The notes below the pieces were generated by a model, which had not been told where the DNA came from, searched no databases, and worked only from the letters and a program-made list of their open reading frames with translations. DNA of 47,755 nucleotides from the NCBI GenBank assembly GCA_016199985.1, contig JACQFQ010000054.1:1-47755 (forward strand). The letters are read 5' to 3'. Source of the DNA: Verrucomicrobiota bacterium. Lineage in GTDB: Bacteria; Verrucomicrobiota; Verrucomicrobiia; Limisphaerales; UBA11320. Position numbers and translations under genes: made by a program. Within the stretch, counting starts at the first letter, position 1. Each line of letters begins with the position of its first letter. Positions 1 through 7,712 of the stretch are shown in pieces.

Positions 1-428
1 AGTTCAACGGGGATCGGATGGTCATCCCTGGTTTCTTCCGCCTCGTTTATTGGGGGAACACCGGCGCCGCATGGAGCCTCTTCCACGGTAACAACGCGAT
101 TCTCGCCACGCTCGCCGCCGCGTCCCTGGCGGCCCTGGTGTGGAAGCGCCAGCACTTCGAGCCTCATCGGCTTCCCGGCTGGCTGGCGCTGGGCTTCATC
201 CTCGGGGGCATCTCCGGAAACCTGTTGGATCGCGTTCGTGTACGGCATGTCATCGATTTCCTCTTTTTTTACGTCGAGCGTCGCGGCGTCCCGCCTGGAT
301 CGGCGGACGCGGAGGCCGGTTTTCCGGCCTTCAACATCGCGGACACCGCCATCTGCGCCGGAGTCGCTCTCCTGCTATTCATGTCGCTACGGCCGGCGCA
401 GACACAACCGGAGCCGCTTCGCGCGTAA
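1..428 (+). CDS. lspA: Signal peptidase II (lipoprotein signal peptidase), 5'-truncated by the window edge
   Basis: Integral membrane aspartyl protease that cleaves the signal peptide from prolipoproteins after diacylglyceryl modification. The reading frame is open from base 3, so the true start lies to the left. The visible part has NTGAAWS, then GGISGNLLDR, then the two aspartates expected to form the catalytic dyad, in HVIDF and FNIADTAI. These are the conserved LspA blocks in the right order. Hydrophobic segments flank them (LATLAAASLAALVW; AICAGVALLLFMSL). About 140 residues are present against about 160 in the family, so only the N-terminal helix is missing. The stop is 11 nt before the next gene. 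lspA next to an rluD-type gene is a common bacterial arrangement and supports co-transcription. The identification is firm; the start cannot be given. Confidence 0.93.
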   Translation, partial: FNGDRMVIPGFFRLVYWGNTGAAWSLFHGNNAILATLAAASLAALVWKRQHFEPHRLPGWLALGFILGGISGNLLDRVRVRHVIDFLFFYVERRGVPPGSADAEAGFPAFNIADTAICAGVALLLFMSLRPAQTQPEPLRA

Positions 429-439
429 GCCTTTCCTCC

Positions 440-1399
440 ATGGACGCGCGCACTCAAAAGCTCGTCGTCGACTGTTCCCTTCCCGGCGTTCGGCTGGACA
501 CGTTTCTTCGCGACTCCTTTCCCGTCGTGTCGCGCGGCACGTTCAAGCGGCTCATCGACGAGGGGCATGTGCTTGTCGATGGCCGTGTCGCCAAGGCCAC
601 TCACTCGCCACAGGCTGGGGAGGAGATCGAGGTTCATTTTCCTCCCGCCAAGCCCACGCGGCTGGAGCCCGTGGATCTGCCTCTTGACGTTCTTTTCGAG
701 GACGAGCACCTGCTGGTGGTCAACAAGCCCGTCGGCCTGGTGGTGCATCCGGCTTCGGGCGAGGAGCCCGCGACCCTCGTTCACGCGCTTCTTCACCATT
801 GCCGCGGCCAGCTCAGCGGGATCGGAGGCGTCGAGAGGCCGGGGATTGTTCACCGCATCGACCGCGACACGAGCGGCTGCCTGGTGGTGGCGAAGCACGA
901 CCAGGCGCACCTGGGCATCTCGAGCCAGTTCAAGGAGCGAACCGTGAACAAGATCTACCACGCGATCGCTTGCGGGGAAATCGCCCACCTCAGCGGCGAT
1001 ATCCGCGCGCGGCTGGGGCGTCACGCCAATCATCGGATGAGCGTGGTGGTGGACGAGAGCCGCGGACGCGAGGCGTGGACGACATTCCAGGTGCGGGAGA
1101 GATGGGGTCTCGCAACGCTGGCTGAGGTGAAGATTCACACCGGCCGCACGCACCAGATCCGCGTCCACTTTCAGCACATCGGGCACCCGCTGGCGGGCGA
1201 TACACTCTATGGCAAGCGGCAGAACGGACGGCTCCGTCAGGCGACCGGCGTGATCATCGAACGCCAGATGTTGCACGCCCATCTGCTCGAGTTTCATCAT
1301 CCCATCCATGGCCAACCGCTGTCCTTCCGCGCGCCCTGGCCGGACGATTTCGAGGCCGCGGCCAGACAGTTGCGCGATCGGGCGAATCCGGTAGGCTGA
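440..1399 (+). CDS. rluD: RluA/RluD-family 23S rRNA pseudouridine synthase
   Basis: Isomerises specific uridines of 23S rRNA to pseudouridine. The 319-residue protein has an N-terminal S4 RNA-binding domain (about 15-75: LDTFLRDSF, SRGTFKRLI, VLVDG) and then the synthase domain. The catalytic motif HRIDRDTSG is at 138-146, with Asp141 the expected nucleophile. NKPVGLVVHP (95-104) and the C-terminal GRTHQIRVHF block are also typical. Length matches E. coli RluD. I chose the ATG at 440, just after lspA; the frame extends upstream through lspA, but that extension is a shadow frame and would precede the S4 domain with no family support. RluD versus another RluA-type enzyme with an S4 domain (such as RluC) cannot be settled by reading alone. 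No Shine-Dalgarno is visible; the start follows CTTTCCTCC. Confidence 0.93.
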   Translation: MDARTQKLVVDCSLPGVRLDTFLRDSFPVVSRGTFKRLIDEGHVLVDGRVAKATHSPQAGEEIEVHFPPAKPTRLEPVDLPLDVLFEDEHLLVVNKPVGLVVHPASGEEPATLVHALLHHCRGQLSGIGGVERPGIVHRIDRDTSGCLVVAKHDQAHLGISSQFKERTVNKIYHAIACGEIAHLSGDIRARLGRHANHRMSVVVDESRGREAWTTFQVRERWGLATLAEVKIHTGRTHQIRVHFQHIGHPLAGDTLYGKRQNGRLRQATGVIIERQMLHAHLLEFHHPIHGQPLSFRAPWPDDFEAAARQLRDRANPVG

Positions 1400-1424
1400 A
1401 GCCGCGGACCTTTCTTTTTTTCCT

Positions 1425-1670
1425 ATGCCGCTTTACGAATACGAACTGTGCGACGGGAACTGCGTGGCCTGCGGGGGGCGATTCACTCTCCGTCGCCCGC
1501 TCTCCGCCCCGGAGCTCGCGCGGTGTCCCGCTTGCAGGAAGCCCGTTCGAAAGGTCATCTCCTCGTTCAATACGCCCACAGTCGCCAAACCCTTGTCGGT
1601 GTCCGACGCCAAGAAGGCCGGTTTCACGGTGCTCAAGAAGGTGAGCAAGGGCGAGTACGAGCGGCAGTAG
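1425..1670 (+). CDS. FmdB-family zinc-ribbon protein
   Basis: Small 81-residue protein starting MPLYEYEL, the typical opening of the FmdB putative regulatory family. Two CxxC pairs (Cys13/16 and Cys34/37) should bind one zinc ion; Cys9 is extra. The rest (KPVRKVISSF, then a charged C-terminus) fits the family, whose role is mostly unknown; a regulatory function was proposed for FmdB of methylotrophs. The gene starts 25 nt after the pseudouridine synthase and is probably in the same transcript. The start is preceded by the T/C-rich run CTTTCTTTTTTTCCT instead of a Shine-Dalgarno sequence. Family assignment is good; biological role is unknown. Confidence 0.85.
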   Translation: MPLYEYELCDGNCVACGGRFTLRRPLSAPELARCPACRKPVRKVISSFNTPTVAKPLSVSDAKKAGFTVLKKVSKGEYERQ

Positions 1671-1727
1671 TTTCGCAGTTTTCTCATTGCCCCCACCGGA
1701 GGGCTTTGGGAGCGTAGACAGCCTTTT

Positions 1728-2822
1728 ATGAAACACGTGAAGTTGCACATTCCGGGCCCCGTAGAAGTCAGCGATAAGACGTTCCGCGCTTTTTGCTCTC
1801 CGATGATCGGACATCGCGGGCAGGGTTTTAAGGATCTCTACGCCAAGATCCAGCCCCAGCTCCAATCGCTCCTGTCCACCCGCCAGCTGGTGTATCTCTC
1901 CACTTCCTCGGCCTGGGGGGTGATGGAGGGCGCGATCCGCAACCTCGTGACGAAGAAAGTTCTCAACTGCATGTGCGGGGCCTTCTCCGACAAGTGGCTT
2001 GACGTCTCCACGCGTTGCGGCAAGCAGGCCGAAGGGCTTCAAGCGCCGTGGGGATCCCCGATCCGAGCCGAGGCGATCGAGAAGAAACTGGCGACAGGCG
2101 CCTTCGACGCCCTGACGCTCATCCACAACGAAACCTCCACGGGGACGATGAGCCCGCTGGCGGAGATCGCCGAGCTGAAGAAGAAATTTCCCGACGTCCT
2201 CTTCATCGTGGACGCGGTGAGCTCGATGACAGCCGTCCCGTTGGATTTCGACGCCCTAGGCATCGACGTGTTGCTTGCCGGTACGCAAAAGGCCTTCGCG
2301 ATGCCGCCTGGTCTCACGGTCTTCACCTGCTCCGAGGCCGCTCTCAAGAAGGCGTCCACGGTGAAGGACCGCGGCTATTATTTCGACTTCGTGGAGTTCC
2401 AGAAGAACGCCGCGGAGAGCATGACTCCCAGCACGCCGAGCATCGGACATGTCTACGCGCTGGCGAGCAAGCTGGAGGACATGTTCGCCGAAGGGCTCGC
2501 CGCGCGCTATGCCCGGCATCTGTCCCTGGCCCGAAAAACCCGGGCTTGGGCCGCGAATCACGGCTTCAACCTCTTTCCCGACGCCGGCTACGAGTCGGTC
2601 ACGCTGACTTGTGTGAACAACGGGGCGAAGCCGGGCGGACGCGGACGCGCGGTTGATGTGGCGAAGCTTCAGAAGCTCGTAAAGGATCAGGGCATCCTGA
2701 TCGACGGCGGTTACGGGAAGATCAAGGGGACAACGTTCCGGATCTCCAGCATGGGCGATGAAACCGAAGCCACCATGGACGTTGTCTACGGGGCCCTCGA
2801 CAGCGCCATGAAGCAGCTTTAA
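1728..2822 (+). CDS. Class V PLP-dependent aminotransferase (alanine/serine-glyoxylate type)
   Basis: PLP-dependent enzyme of 364 residues, related to alanine-glyoxylate and serine-glyoxylate aminotransferases. The opening LHIPGPVEVS and MIGHRGQGF are characteristic. Asp162 in FIVDAVSS should contact the pyridine nitrogen, and Lys188 in LLAGTQKAF should form the Schiff base. HNETSTG (133-139) is the conserved substrate/cofactor loop. Expected reaction: transfer of an amino group from alanine or serine to glyoxylate, or a related phosphoserine-type reaction. The exact substrate cannot be read from sequence. It lies 57 nt after the FmdB gene and 20 nt before the oxidoreductase. The start ATG follows CAGCCTTTT, again without a Shine-Dalgarno. 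Confidence 0.88.
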   Translation: MKHVKLHIPGPVEVSDKTFRAFCSPMIGHRGQGFKDLYAKIQPQLQSLLSTRQLVYLSTSSAWGVMEGAIRNLVTKKVLNCMCGAFSDKWLDVSTRCGKQAEGLQAPWGSPIRAEAIEKKLATGAFDALTLIHNETSTGTMSPLAEIAELKKKFPDVLFIVDAVSSMTAVPLDFDALGIDVLLAGTQKAFAMPPGLTVFTCSEAALKKASTVKDRGYYFDFVEFQKNAAESMTPSTPSIGHVYALASKLEDMFAEGLAARYARHLSLARKTRAWAANHGFNLFPDAGYESVTLTCVNNGAKPGGRGRAVDVAKLQKLVKDQGILIDGGYGKIKGTTFRISSMGDETEATMDVVYGALDSAMKQL

Positions 2823-2842
2823 GGCGCCGCCCTTTTTTGGGT

Positions 2843-3802
2843 ATGCGAGCGATTCAAGTCAGGCAATTCGGCGGCCCTGAGGAACTGCGGTTGGAGAGCG
2901 TTGCTGTGCCGGAGCCGGGGCCCGGCCAAGTTCGGGTCCGGGTCAAGGCCGCGGGAGTGAACCCGGTGGACACCTACTGGCGTTCGGGCACAAACCCCGC
3001 TCTGCCGCTCCCCTTTACCCCCGGACTGGACGGCGCCGGGATCGTGGAGGCCCTGGGCGCGGGCGTGTCGCGGGTCCGTGAGGGCGATTCGGTTTACTTT
3101 GGCGGGTGGCTCTCGGGCGCTTATGCGGAGCAGGCCCTGCTGCGAGAGGCGCAGGCGCATCGGCTGCCTCAGGGGGCGACGTTCTCTCAAGGCGCGGCGC
3201 TGCACGTGCCTTATGCGACCGCGCATCGCGCTCTGTTTCATCGAGGCCAGGCGCGACCGGGGGAGGTCGTGCTTGTCCACGGCGCCAGCGGGGGCGTGGG
3301 CATGGCGGCGACTCAGTTCGCTCTTGCGGCGGGATTGCGCGTGATCGCCACGGCCGGTTCGCAGCGCGGGAGAGAGTGGCTCGCGGCGCAAGGAGCTCAC
3401 GCTGTTCTTGATCATTCGGATCCGAGCTACATCGACTCCATCCGCGGCCTGACGGGCGGGCGCGGCGTGGATCTGATCCTTGAAATGTTGTCCAACGTGA
3501 ACCTGGGGAAGGACCTTCCATTGCTGGCCGGCGGAGGGCGCGTTGTGGTCATCGGCAGCCGGGGCCCGGTTCAGATCAACGCCAGAGACCTCATGACCCG
3601 CGAAGCGGATGTCCGGGGCATGTCGTTGTTCAACGTCGCTGACGATGCCTTGATCGCGATCCACGAAGCGATCGCCGCGGGGTGGCGGACAGGCGTGGTT
3701 CGCCCGGTGGTCCGGCGCGAAATGCCGCTGGCGGAGGCGGCTGCGGCGCACCAGGCTGTGCTGGAGGCCGGCGCCTTCGGGAAGATTGTGCTGATTCCCT
3801 AG
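2843..3802 (+). CDS. Zinc-independent quinone oxidoreductase (MDR superfamily, QOR-like)
   Basis: Medium-chain dehydrogenase/reductase of 319 residues. It has the N-terminal GroES-like domain (AAGVNPVDTYWRSG, PFTPGLDGAG) and a Rossmann NAD(P)H-binding domain (VLVHGASGGVGMAATQ, about 144-158). Catalytic-zinc cysteines are absent, so this is the zeta-crystallin/NADPH:quinone reductase branch. Expected role: NADPH-dependent reduction of quinones or reactive enones in the cytoplasm. I start at ATG 2843; a TTG two codons earlier is possible but adds nothing. The start follows GCCCTTTTTTGGGT, a T-rich stretch rather than a ribosome-binding site. It is the last gene of the rightward run and converges with argC. 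Confidence 0.88.
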   Translation: MRAIQVRQFGGPEELRLESVAVPEPGPGQVRVRVKAAGVNPVDTYWRSGTNPALPLPFTPGLDGAGIVEALGAGVSRVREGDSVYFGGWLSGAYAEQALLREAQAHRLPQGATFSQGAALHVPYATAHRALFHRGQARPGEVVLVHGASGGVGMAATQFALAAGLRVIATAGSQRGREWLAAQGAHAVLDHSDPSYIDSIRGLTGGRGVDLILEMLSNVNLGKDLPLLAGGGRVVVIGSRGPVQINARDLMTREADVRGMSLFNVADDALIAIHEAIAAGWRTGVVRPVVRREMPLAEAAAAHQAVLEAGAFGKIVLIP

Positions 3803-3891
3803 GCCGGATTTCCCATCGCTCAACGCAGCGTCGCATCCTCACGCCGGAGGATCGTCAAGGGTCGCTGTGTCGCTCGACGCGAAACTTTTCT

Positions 3892-4950
3892 TCAACGGAG
3901 ACCCGCGGTTTCGGGGAAGCCGCAGCGGATGTTCATGCTCTGCACGGCCTGGCCGCTGGCGCCTTTCACGATGTTGTCCTCGGCGCTCATCACCACCAAT
4001 CGACCTGTGCGCGGATCCAGCCGCCAGGCGATCTCGATCGTGTTCGTCCCCACCACGTTTTTCGTGTCGGGCAGAGCAGGGCCTTCGAGCAATCGGACGA
4101 AGGGCTCGCTTTCGTAGGCCGTTCGGTAGCAAGCCGCGATTTTGTCTCCGAGCGCCTTCGCTTCGTCCCCGGTGGAGAAGGACGTCTCAGGGGCGAGGTA
4201 GAGCGTGGTCAGGATCCCCCGGTTGACGGGGATGAGATGGGGCGTGAATTGGATGACGACCTTCGATCCCGCCACGGCTCCCAGCTCCTGCTCGATCTCA
4301 GAGAGATGGCGATGCTTCGGAACGCCGTACGGACGAACGCTTTCATTGCACTCGCAGAAGAGGTAGTCGACCTCCGCCTTCCGCCCGGCGCCGCTGACTC
4401 CGCTCAGCGAGTCCGCGATGATGCCGGTGGGCTTGATCAATCGACCGCGGAGCAGGGGGAGCGTCGGCAGCAGGATGCTGGTGGGGTAGCATCCGGGCGA
4501 CGCGATGAGGTTGGCGGTTCGAATTCGGTCGCGGTAGACCTCCGGGAGTCCGTAAACCGATCGGTCGAGAAGATGGGGGGCGGGATGCTCATGCGCGTAG
4601 AACTCCTTGTAGACCGCGGCGCTCTTGAGCCGGAAGTCGGCGCTGAGATCGATGACCACCTTGTCCGCTTGGACGAGGGGCGCCGCGAACTCGGACGCCA
4701 CGCCGTGGGGCAGCGCCAGGAAGACGACATCCGCCTGCTGGGCGATGGCGGAGGCGCTGGGCTCCGTGAAGCGCAGCGACTTGGAAAGCGGGTGGCTGGC
4801 GAACTTGGGAAAGACCTGCGCCAGCGGCTGGCCGGCGCTCTGTCGCGATGTGATGGCAGTGATCTGGACGCTCGGATGGTGAAGGAGGAGCCTGACCAGC
4901 TCCTCGCCCGAGTATCCCGACGCTCCAATGATGGCGACTCGTGTAGGCAT
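3892..4950 (-). CDS. argC: N-acetyl-gamma-glutamyl-phosphate reductase
   Basis: Third step of arginine biosynthesis: NADPH-dependent reduction of N-acetylglutamyl phosphate to the semialdehyde. The 352-residue protein begins with the dinucleotide-binding GASGYSGEELVRLL (9-22) and has the catalytic cysteine at Cys154 in SPGCYPTS. DLSADFRL (101-108) and GVSGAGRKAE are also canonical. The length is normal. It is transcribed away from qor and sits 63 nt downstream of rpsI on the same strand. That gap contains a terminator hairpin whose U-tract ends only about 13 nt before this start codon, so any transcription coming from the ribosomal genes should be strongly reduced. No other arginine genes are in the window. 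Confidence 0.96.
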   Translation of the reverse strand: MPTRVAIIGASGYSGEELVRLLLHHPSVQITAITSRQSAGQPLAQVFPKFASHPLSKSLRFTEPSASAIAQQADVVFLALPHGVASEFAAPLVQADKVVIDLSADFRLKSAAVYKEFYAHEHPAPHLLDRSVYGLPEVYRDRIRTANLIASPGCYPTSILLPTLPLLRGRLIKPTGIIADSLSGVSGAGRKAEVDYLFCECNESVRPYGVPKHRHLSEIEQELGAVAGSKVVIQFTPHLIPVNRGILTTLYLAPETSFSTGDEAKALGDKIAACYRTAYESEPFVRLLEGPALPDTKNVVGTNTIEIAWRLDPRTGRLVVMSAEDNIVKGASGQAVQSMNIRCGFPETAGLR

Positions 4951-4963
4951 GGTTGGGGGAAAG

Positions 4964-4993
4964 AAAAAACCCCGCCGGAGTGAACCAGCGGGG
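4964..4993 (-). terminator. Rho-independent terminator after rpsI
   Basis: Read on the minus strand: CCCCGCTGG, loop TTCACT, CCGGCGGGG, then TTTTTTC. The stem is 9 bp with one G-T wobble. That wobble becomes a C-A mismatch on the plus strand, which fixes the working orientation as minus. It ends the rplM-rpsI transcript directly in front of argC. Confidence 0.85.
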
Positions 4994-5013
4994 TGTTGCG
5001 TTGGAAAGGGGAA

Positions 5014-5409
5014 TTAACGCTTGGAGAACTGGAAGCGTTTGCGCGCGCCCGGCTGGCCGTACTTCTTGCGTTCCTTCATGCGAGGGTCGCGGGTCAGGAA
5101 CCCGTGGGACTTGAGCGCGGGGCGGAACGCGGCGTCGACCTGGAGCAGGGCTCGAGCGATGCCATGTCGGACCGCTCCGGCCTGGCCATTGGGTCCGCCG
5201 CCAGCGACGTTGACGCGCACGTCAAACTTGCTGGCTGTTTCCGTGACCGCGAGGGCCTGCTGCGCGAGGATGCGCTGCGAATCGGTGAAGAAGTAGTTCT
5301 CGAGCTTCCGGCCGTTGATGGTGATCTTGCCGGCGCCCGGCGCGAGCCGAACCCGGGCCACGGCCGTCTTGCGTCGTCCGGTTCCGAGGAAATCCTGTTT
5401 CTGAGCCAT
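5014..5409 (-). CDS. rpsI: 30S ribosomal protein S9
   Basis: 131-residue S9 protein of the small subunit, whose C-terminal tail reaches the P-site tRNA. Diagnostic features: GTGRRKTAVARVR near the N-terminus, ITINGR, GGGPNGQAGAVRHGIARAL in the middle, and a basic tail ending QFSKR (most S9 proteins end in SKR). Length is normal. It lies 46 nt downstream of rplM, the near-universal L13-S9 operon order. A strong terminator follows. Confidence 0.97.
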   Translation of the reverse strand: MAQKQDFLGTGRRKTAVARVRLAPGAGKITINGRKLENYFFTDSQRILAQQALAVTETASKFDVRVNVAGGGPNGQAGAVRHGIARALLQVDAAFRPALKSHGFLTRDPRMKERKKYGQPGARKRFQFSKR

Positions 5410-5455
5410 GTGAAGTGGATGCTAAGTCTTGGTGGATTCGGGGGCGGGTGAAAAA

Positions 5456-5893
5456 TCAGTTCGCCGGCTTCAGGGGTTGGGGTTGCTGAGGGCCGTGCGG
5501 GTGCTCGGGGCCGCGATAAACCTTCAGCTTGGTGAGGAGCTGCGATCCCAGCCGGTTCTTCGGCACCATGCCATGGACGGCGTGGTGGATCAGCAGTTCA
5601 GGACGGCGCTCGCGGCGATGCGCGACATTCTCGTGCTTCTCCCCGCCCTTCCACCCGGAGTAGGTCATGAACTCTTTTGCCAACTCCTTCTTTCCCGTGA
5701 GGCGCACCTTCTCAGCGTTGATGACCACGACGAAGTCGCCGGCATCCATATGAGGGGTGAAGATGGGCTTGTTCTTACCACGGAGAATGTCGGCAATCTG
5801 GACCGCCAAGCGGCCCAACACGGCGCCGTTGGCGTCGATCACGTGCCACTTCCGTTGGGTCTGGTCAATCTTAGGCAAATAGGTTTTCATCAC
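5456..5893 (-). CDS. rplM: 50S ribosomal protein L13
   Basis: 145-residue L13, an early-assembling 23S rRNA-binding protein. The N-terminus MKTYLPK, WHVIDANGAVLGRLAVQIA, GDFVVVINAEKV and HGMVPKNRLG are all conserved L13 blocks. First gene of the rplM-rpsI operon. Its stop is 46 nt before the rpsI start. A candidate sigma-70 promoter lies just upstream (5917-5944), which would give a leader of only about 15-20 nt. Confidence 0.97.
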   Translation of the reverse strand: MMKTYLPKIDQTQRKWHVIDANGAVLGRLAVQIADILRGKNKPIFTPHMDAGDFVVVINAEKVRLTGKKELAKEFMTYSGWKGGEKHENVAHRRERRPELLIHHAVHGMVPKNRLGSQLLTKLKVYRGPEHPHGPQQPQPLKPAN

Positions 5894-6273
5894 AGCCTGA
5901 CGTTAAAGGAGCGCGGAACTTATCAAACAAGGGGGGTGAGTCAAATGAAAATTCGGAACGAAATCAAGCGCGCTCGGTTTCCAAGGAGCCCGGAGAGGAC
6001 GAAAACGCCCGGTTTGGGCCCCGGAGGTTGTTGAGCGGTGCGGCTCGGACAACCGCGAGGGCATGCTGTTCTTTTTCTCCCTTAATGGTCTGGGAACTTT
6101 ACCGATTGAATTTGTAGTCGGCTGAACTAGGGTTCCCGGGTGAGTGGCCCGCCGTTTCACTTTCGTGGAAGGTCTGTCATCGAACCGGCCCTCTAGTGTG
6201 GTTGGCGTTCCCTGAGTGGGGATTGCCAGTCCTGCCGCAATCGTTCGTTCGAAATCTAGACATCGTAGAGCTC
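5894..6273. other. Divergent intergenic region between rplM and the nucleotide-sugar dehydrogenase
   Basis: 380 nt with no convincing gene. It holds the candidate rplM promoter (minus strand). An imperfect hairpin lies at 6026-6054 (GGTTGT/ACAACC enclosing GAGC/GCTC). A weak rightward -35/-10 pair is possible at 6106-6133 (TTGAAT, 16 nt, TAGGGT). A frame in phase with the dehydrogenase extends left to 6196, but it lacks a start with family support. Confidence 0.5.
5917..5944 (-). promoter_or_regulatory. Candidate sigma-70 promoter of rplM-rpsI
   Basis: Minus-strand TTGACT (5939-5944), 16-nt spacer, TAAGTT (5917-5922), ending 23 nt before the rplM start codon. The -35 is 5 of 6 to consensus and the -10 is weak. 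Position is right for the operon; a start site has not been shown. Confidence 0.4.
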
Positions 6274-7569
6274 ATGAGAGACCAAAAGATTGCCGTCATC
6301 GGCCTGGGTTATGTTGGCTTGCCGCTCTCGCTCCAGTTTGCCAAGTCGGGCGTCAATGTGCTGGGGGTGGACACGGATCCGGCCAAAGTCACGGATTGCA
6401 ACGCCGGTCGGGGCTACATCAAGCACATCTCGGGCGAGATGATCAACGAGCAGGTGAAGGCCGGGCGCTTTGCCGCCACGGGCGACTTCAGCCGGGTTCG
6501 CGAAGTGGACGCCATCATCATCTGCGTCCCCACCCCGCTGAACAAGAATCGCGAGCCCGATATCAGCTATATCATCAAGACCGGCGAGTCCATCGCGCCC
6601 CATCTGCAAAAGGGGACCTTGGTCGTCCTCGAGTCCACCACCTATCCCGGCACCACGGATGAAGACCTGCGCGGCGTGCTGGAGAAGGGATCCGGGTTGA
6701 GGGCTGGGACCGATTTCCATCTCGCCTTCTCCCCCGAGCGCGAGGATCCGGGCAATCCGGATAGCAAGGTCGCGATCATCCCCAAGGTCGTCGGCGGACT
6801 GACGCCTGCCTGCCTGGAGCGAGCCAAGTCTCTCTACGGCGCGGCGATCAAGACAATCGTGCCCGTCTCGTCGTGCCGTGCGGCGGAGGCGACCAAGCTT
6901 CTCGAAAACATTTTCCGCGGGGTGAACATCGCGCTCGTCAACGAGCTGAAGGTGGTTTACGCCGCGATGGGGATCGACGTCTGGGAGGTCATCAACGCCG
7001 CCAAGACGAAGCCGTTCGGCTACATGGCTTTCTATCCAGGCCCCGGCCTGGGCGGTCATTGCATCCCGATTGATCCCTTCTACCTCACCTGGAAGGCCCG
7101 CGAATATGGGCAGAACACCCGTTTCATCGAACTGGCCGGCGAGGTGAACACCGCCATGCCCCAGTATGTGGTGGATCGCGTCGGCGACGCCCTGAACAAG
7201 CGCCGCAAGCCGATCAATGGAAGCAAGATTCTCCTCGTCGGTCTGGCCTATAAGCCGGATGTCGACGACATGCGCGAGTCTCCGACCTTCACTCTGCTCG
7301 ACCTCCTGAAGAACCGAGGCGCGCAGGTGGCCTACTATGATCCCTATGTTCCCGTCATTCGCCCGACGCGCGAGCATGCGAACTGGACCGGCACGAAATC
7401 GATCGAGTGGAACAAGCAGGCCATCGCGGGTTACGACGCGGTTGTGATCGCCACCAATCACAAGTGCGTGAATTACCAGGAACTCGCGGAATGGTCGGAC
7501 TGCATCATCGACTCGCGGAACGCAATGGCCACCTGCAAGACAAAGCTCGATCAGGTGCTCAAGGCTTAG
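6274..7569 (+). CDS. Nucleotide-sugar dehydrogenase (UDP-GlcNAc 6-dehydrogenase, WbpA/TviB type)
   Basis: NAD-dependent four-electron oxidation of a UDP-sugar C6 hydroxyl to a carboxylate. The 431-residue protein has the Rossmann motif IGLGYVGLPL (9-18) and substrate-domain lysine in AAEATKLLEN (about 203-212). The catalytic cysteine is Cys263 in GGHCIPIDP, and the C-terminal domain contains LAYKPDVDDMRESPT. The GYMAFYPGPGLGG block is typical of the WbpA/TviB branch, which acts on UDP-GlcNAc, rather than of UDP-glucose dehydrogenase. I start at ATG 6274 (MRDQKIAVIG), which puts the Rossmann strand at the N-terminus; the longer start at 6196 would add 26 unsupported residues. The following epimerase is of the WbpP/TviC type, so the pair probably makes UDP-GalNAcA. 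Confidence 0.9.
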   Translation: MRDQKIAVIGLGYVGLPLSLQFAKSGVNVLGVDTDPAKVTDCNAGRGYIKHISGEMINEQVKAGRFAATGDFSRVREVDAIIICVPTPLNKNREPDISYIIKTGESIAPHLQKGTLVVLESTTYPGTTDEDLRGVLEKGSGLRAGTDFHLAFSPEREDPGNPDSKVAIIPKVVGGLTPACLERAKSLYGAAIKTIVPVSSCRAAEATKLLENIFRGVNIALVNELKVVYAAMGIDVWEVINAAKTKPFGYMAFYPGPGLGGHCIPIDPFYLTWKAREYGQNTRFIELAGEVNTAMPQYVVDRVGDALNKRRKPINGSKILLVGLAYKPDVDDMRESPTFTLLDLLKNRGAQVAYYDPYVPVIRPTREHANWTGTKSIEWNKQAIAGYDAVVIATNHKCVNYQELAEWSDCIIDSRNAMATCKTKLDQVLKA

Positions 7570-7712
7570 GTGAGGCGCCTCCGGGTCCGCGCCGCGGCTT
7601 TCCCGCGGCCTCAGGTCCTGCCACTAGAGTTTAGAGTTTATGCGCCGGGAATCCGGATTCTGTCCGCCCTGCTGAATGGGCGGCGGAACAAGGGTTCCCG
7701 GCAACTTGTTTT

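Noticed and set aside
3682..4983. Long plus-strand frame opposite argC
   Set aside because: argC on the other strand has its catalytic cysteine and all family motifs; the opposite frame has none.
6256..7461. 401-codon minus-strand frame opposite the nucleotide-sugar dehydrogenase
   Set aside because: Shadow of a well conserved gene; no recognisable protein features.
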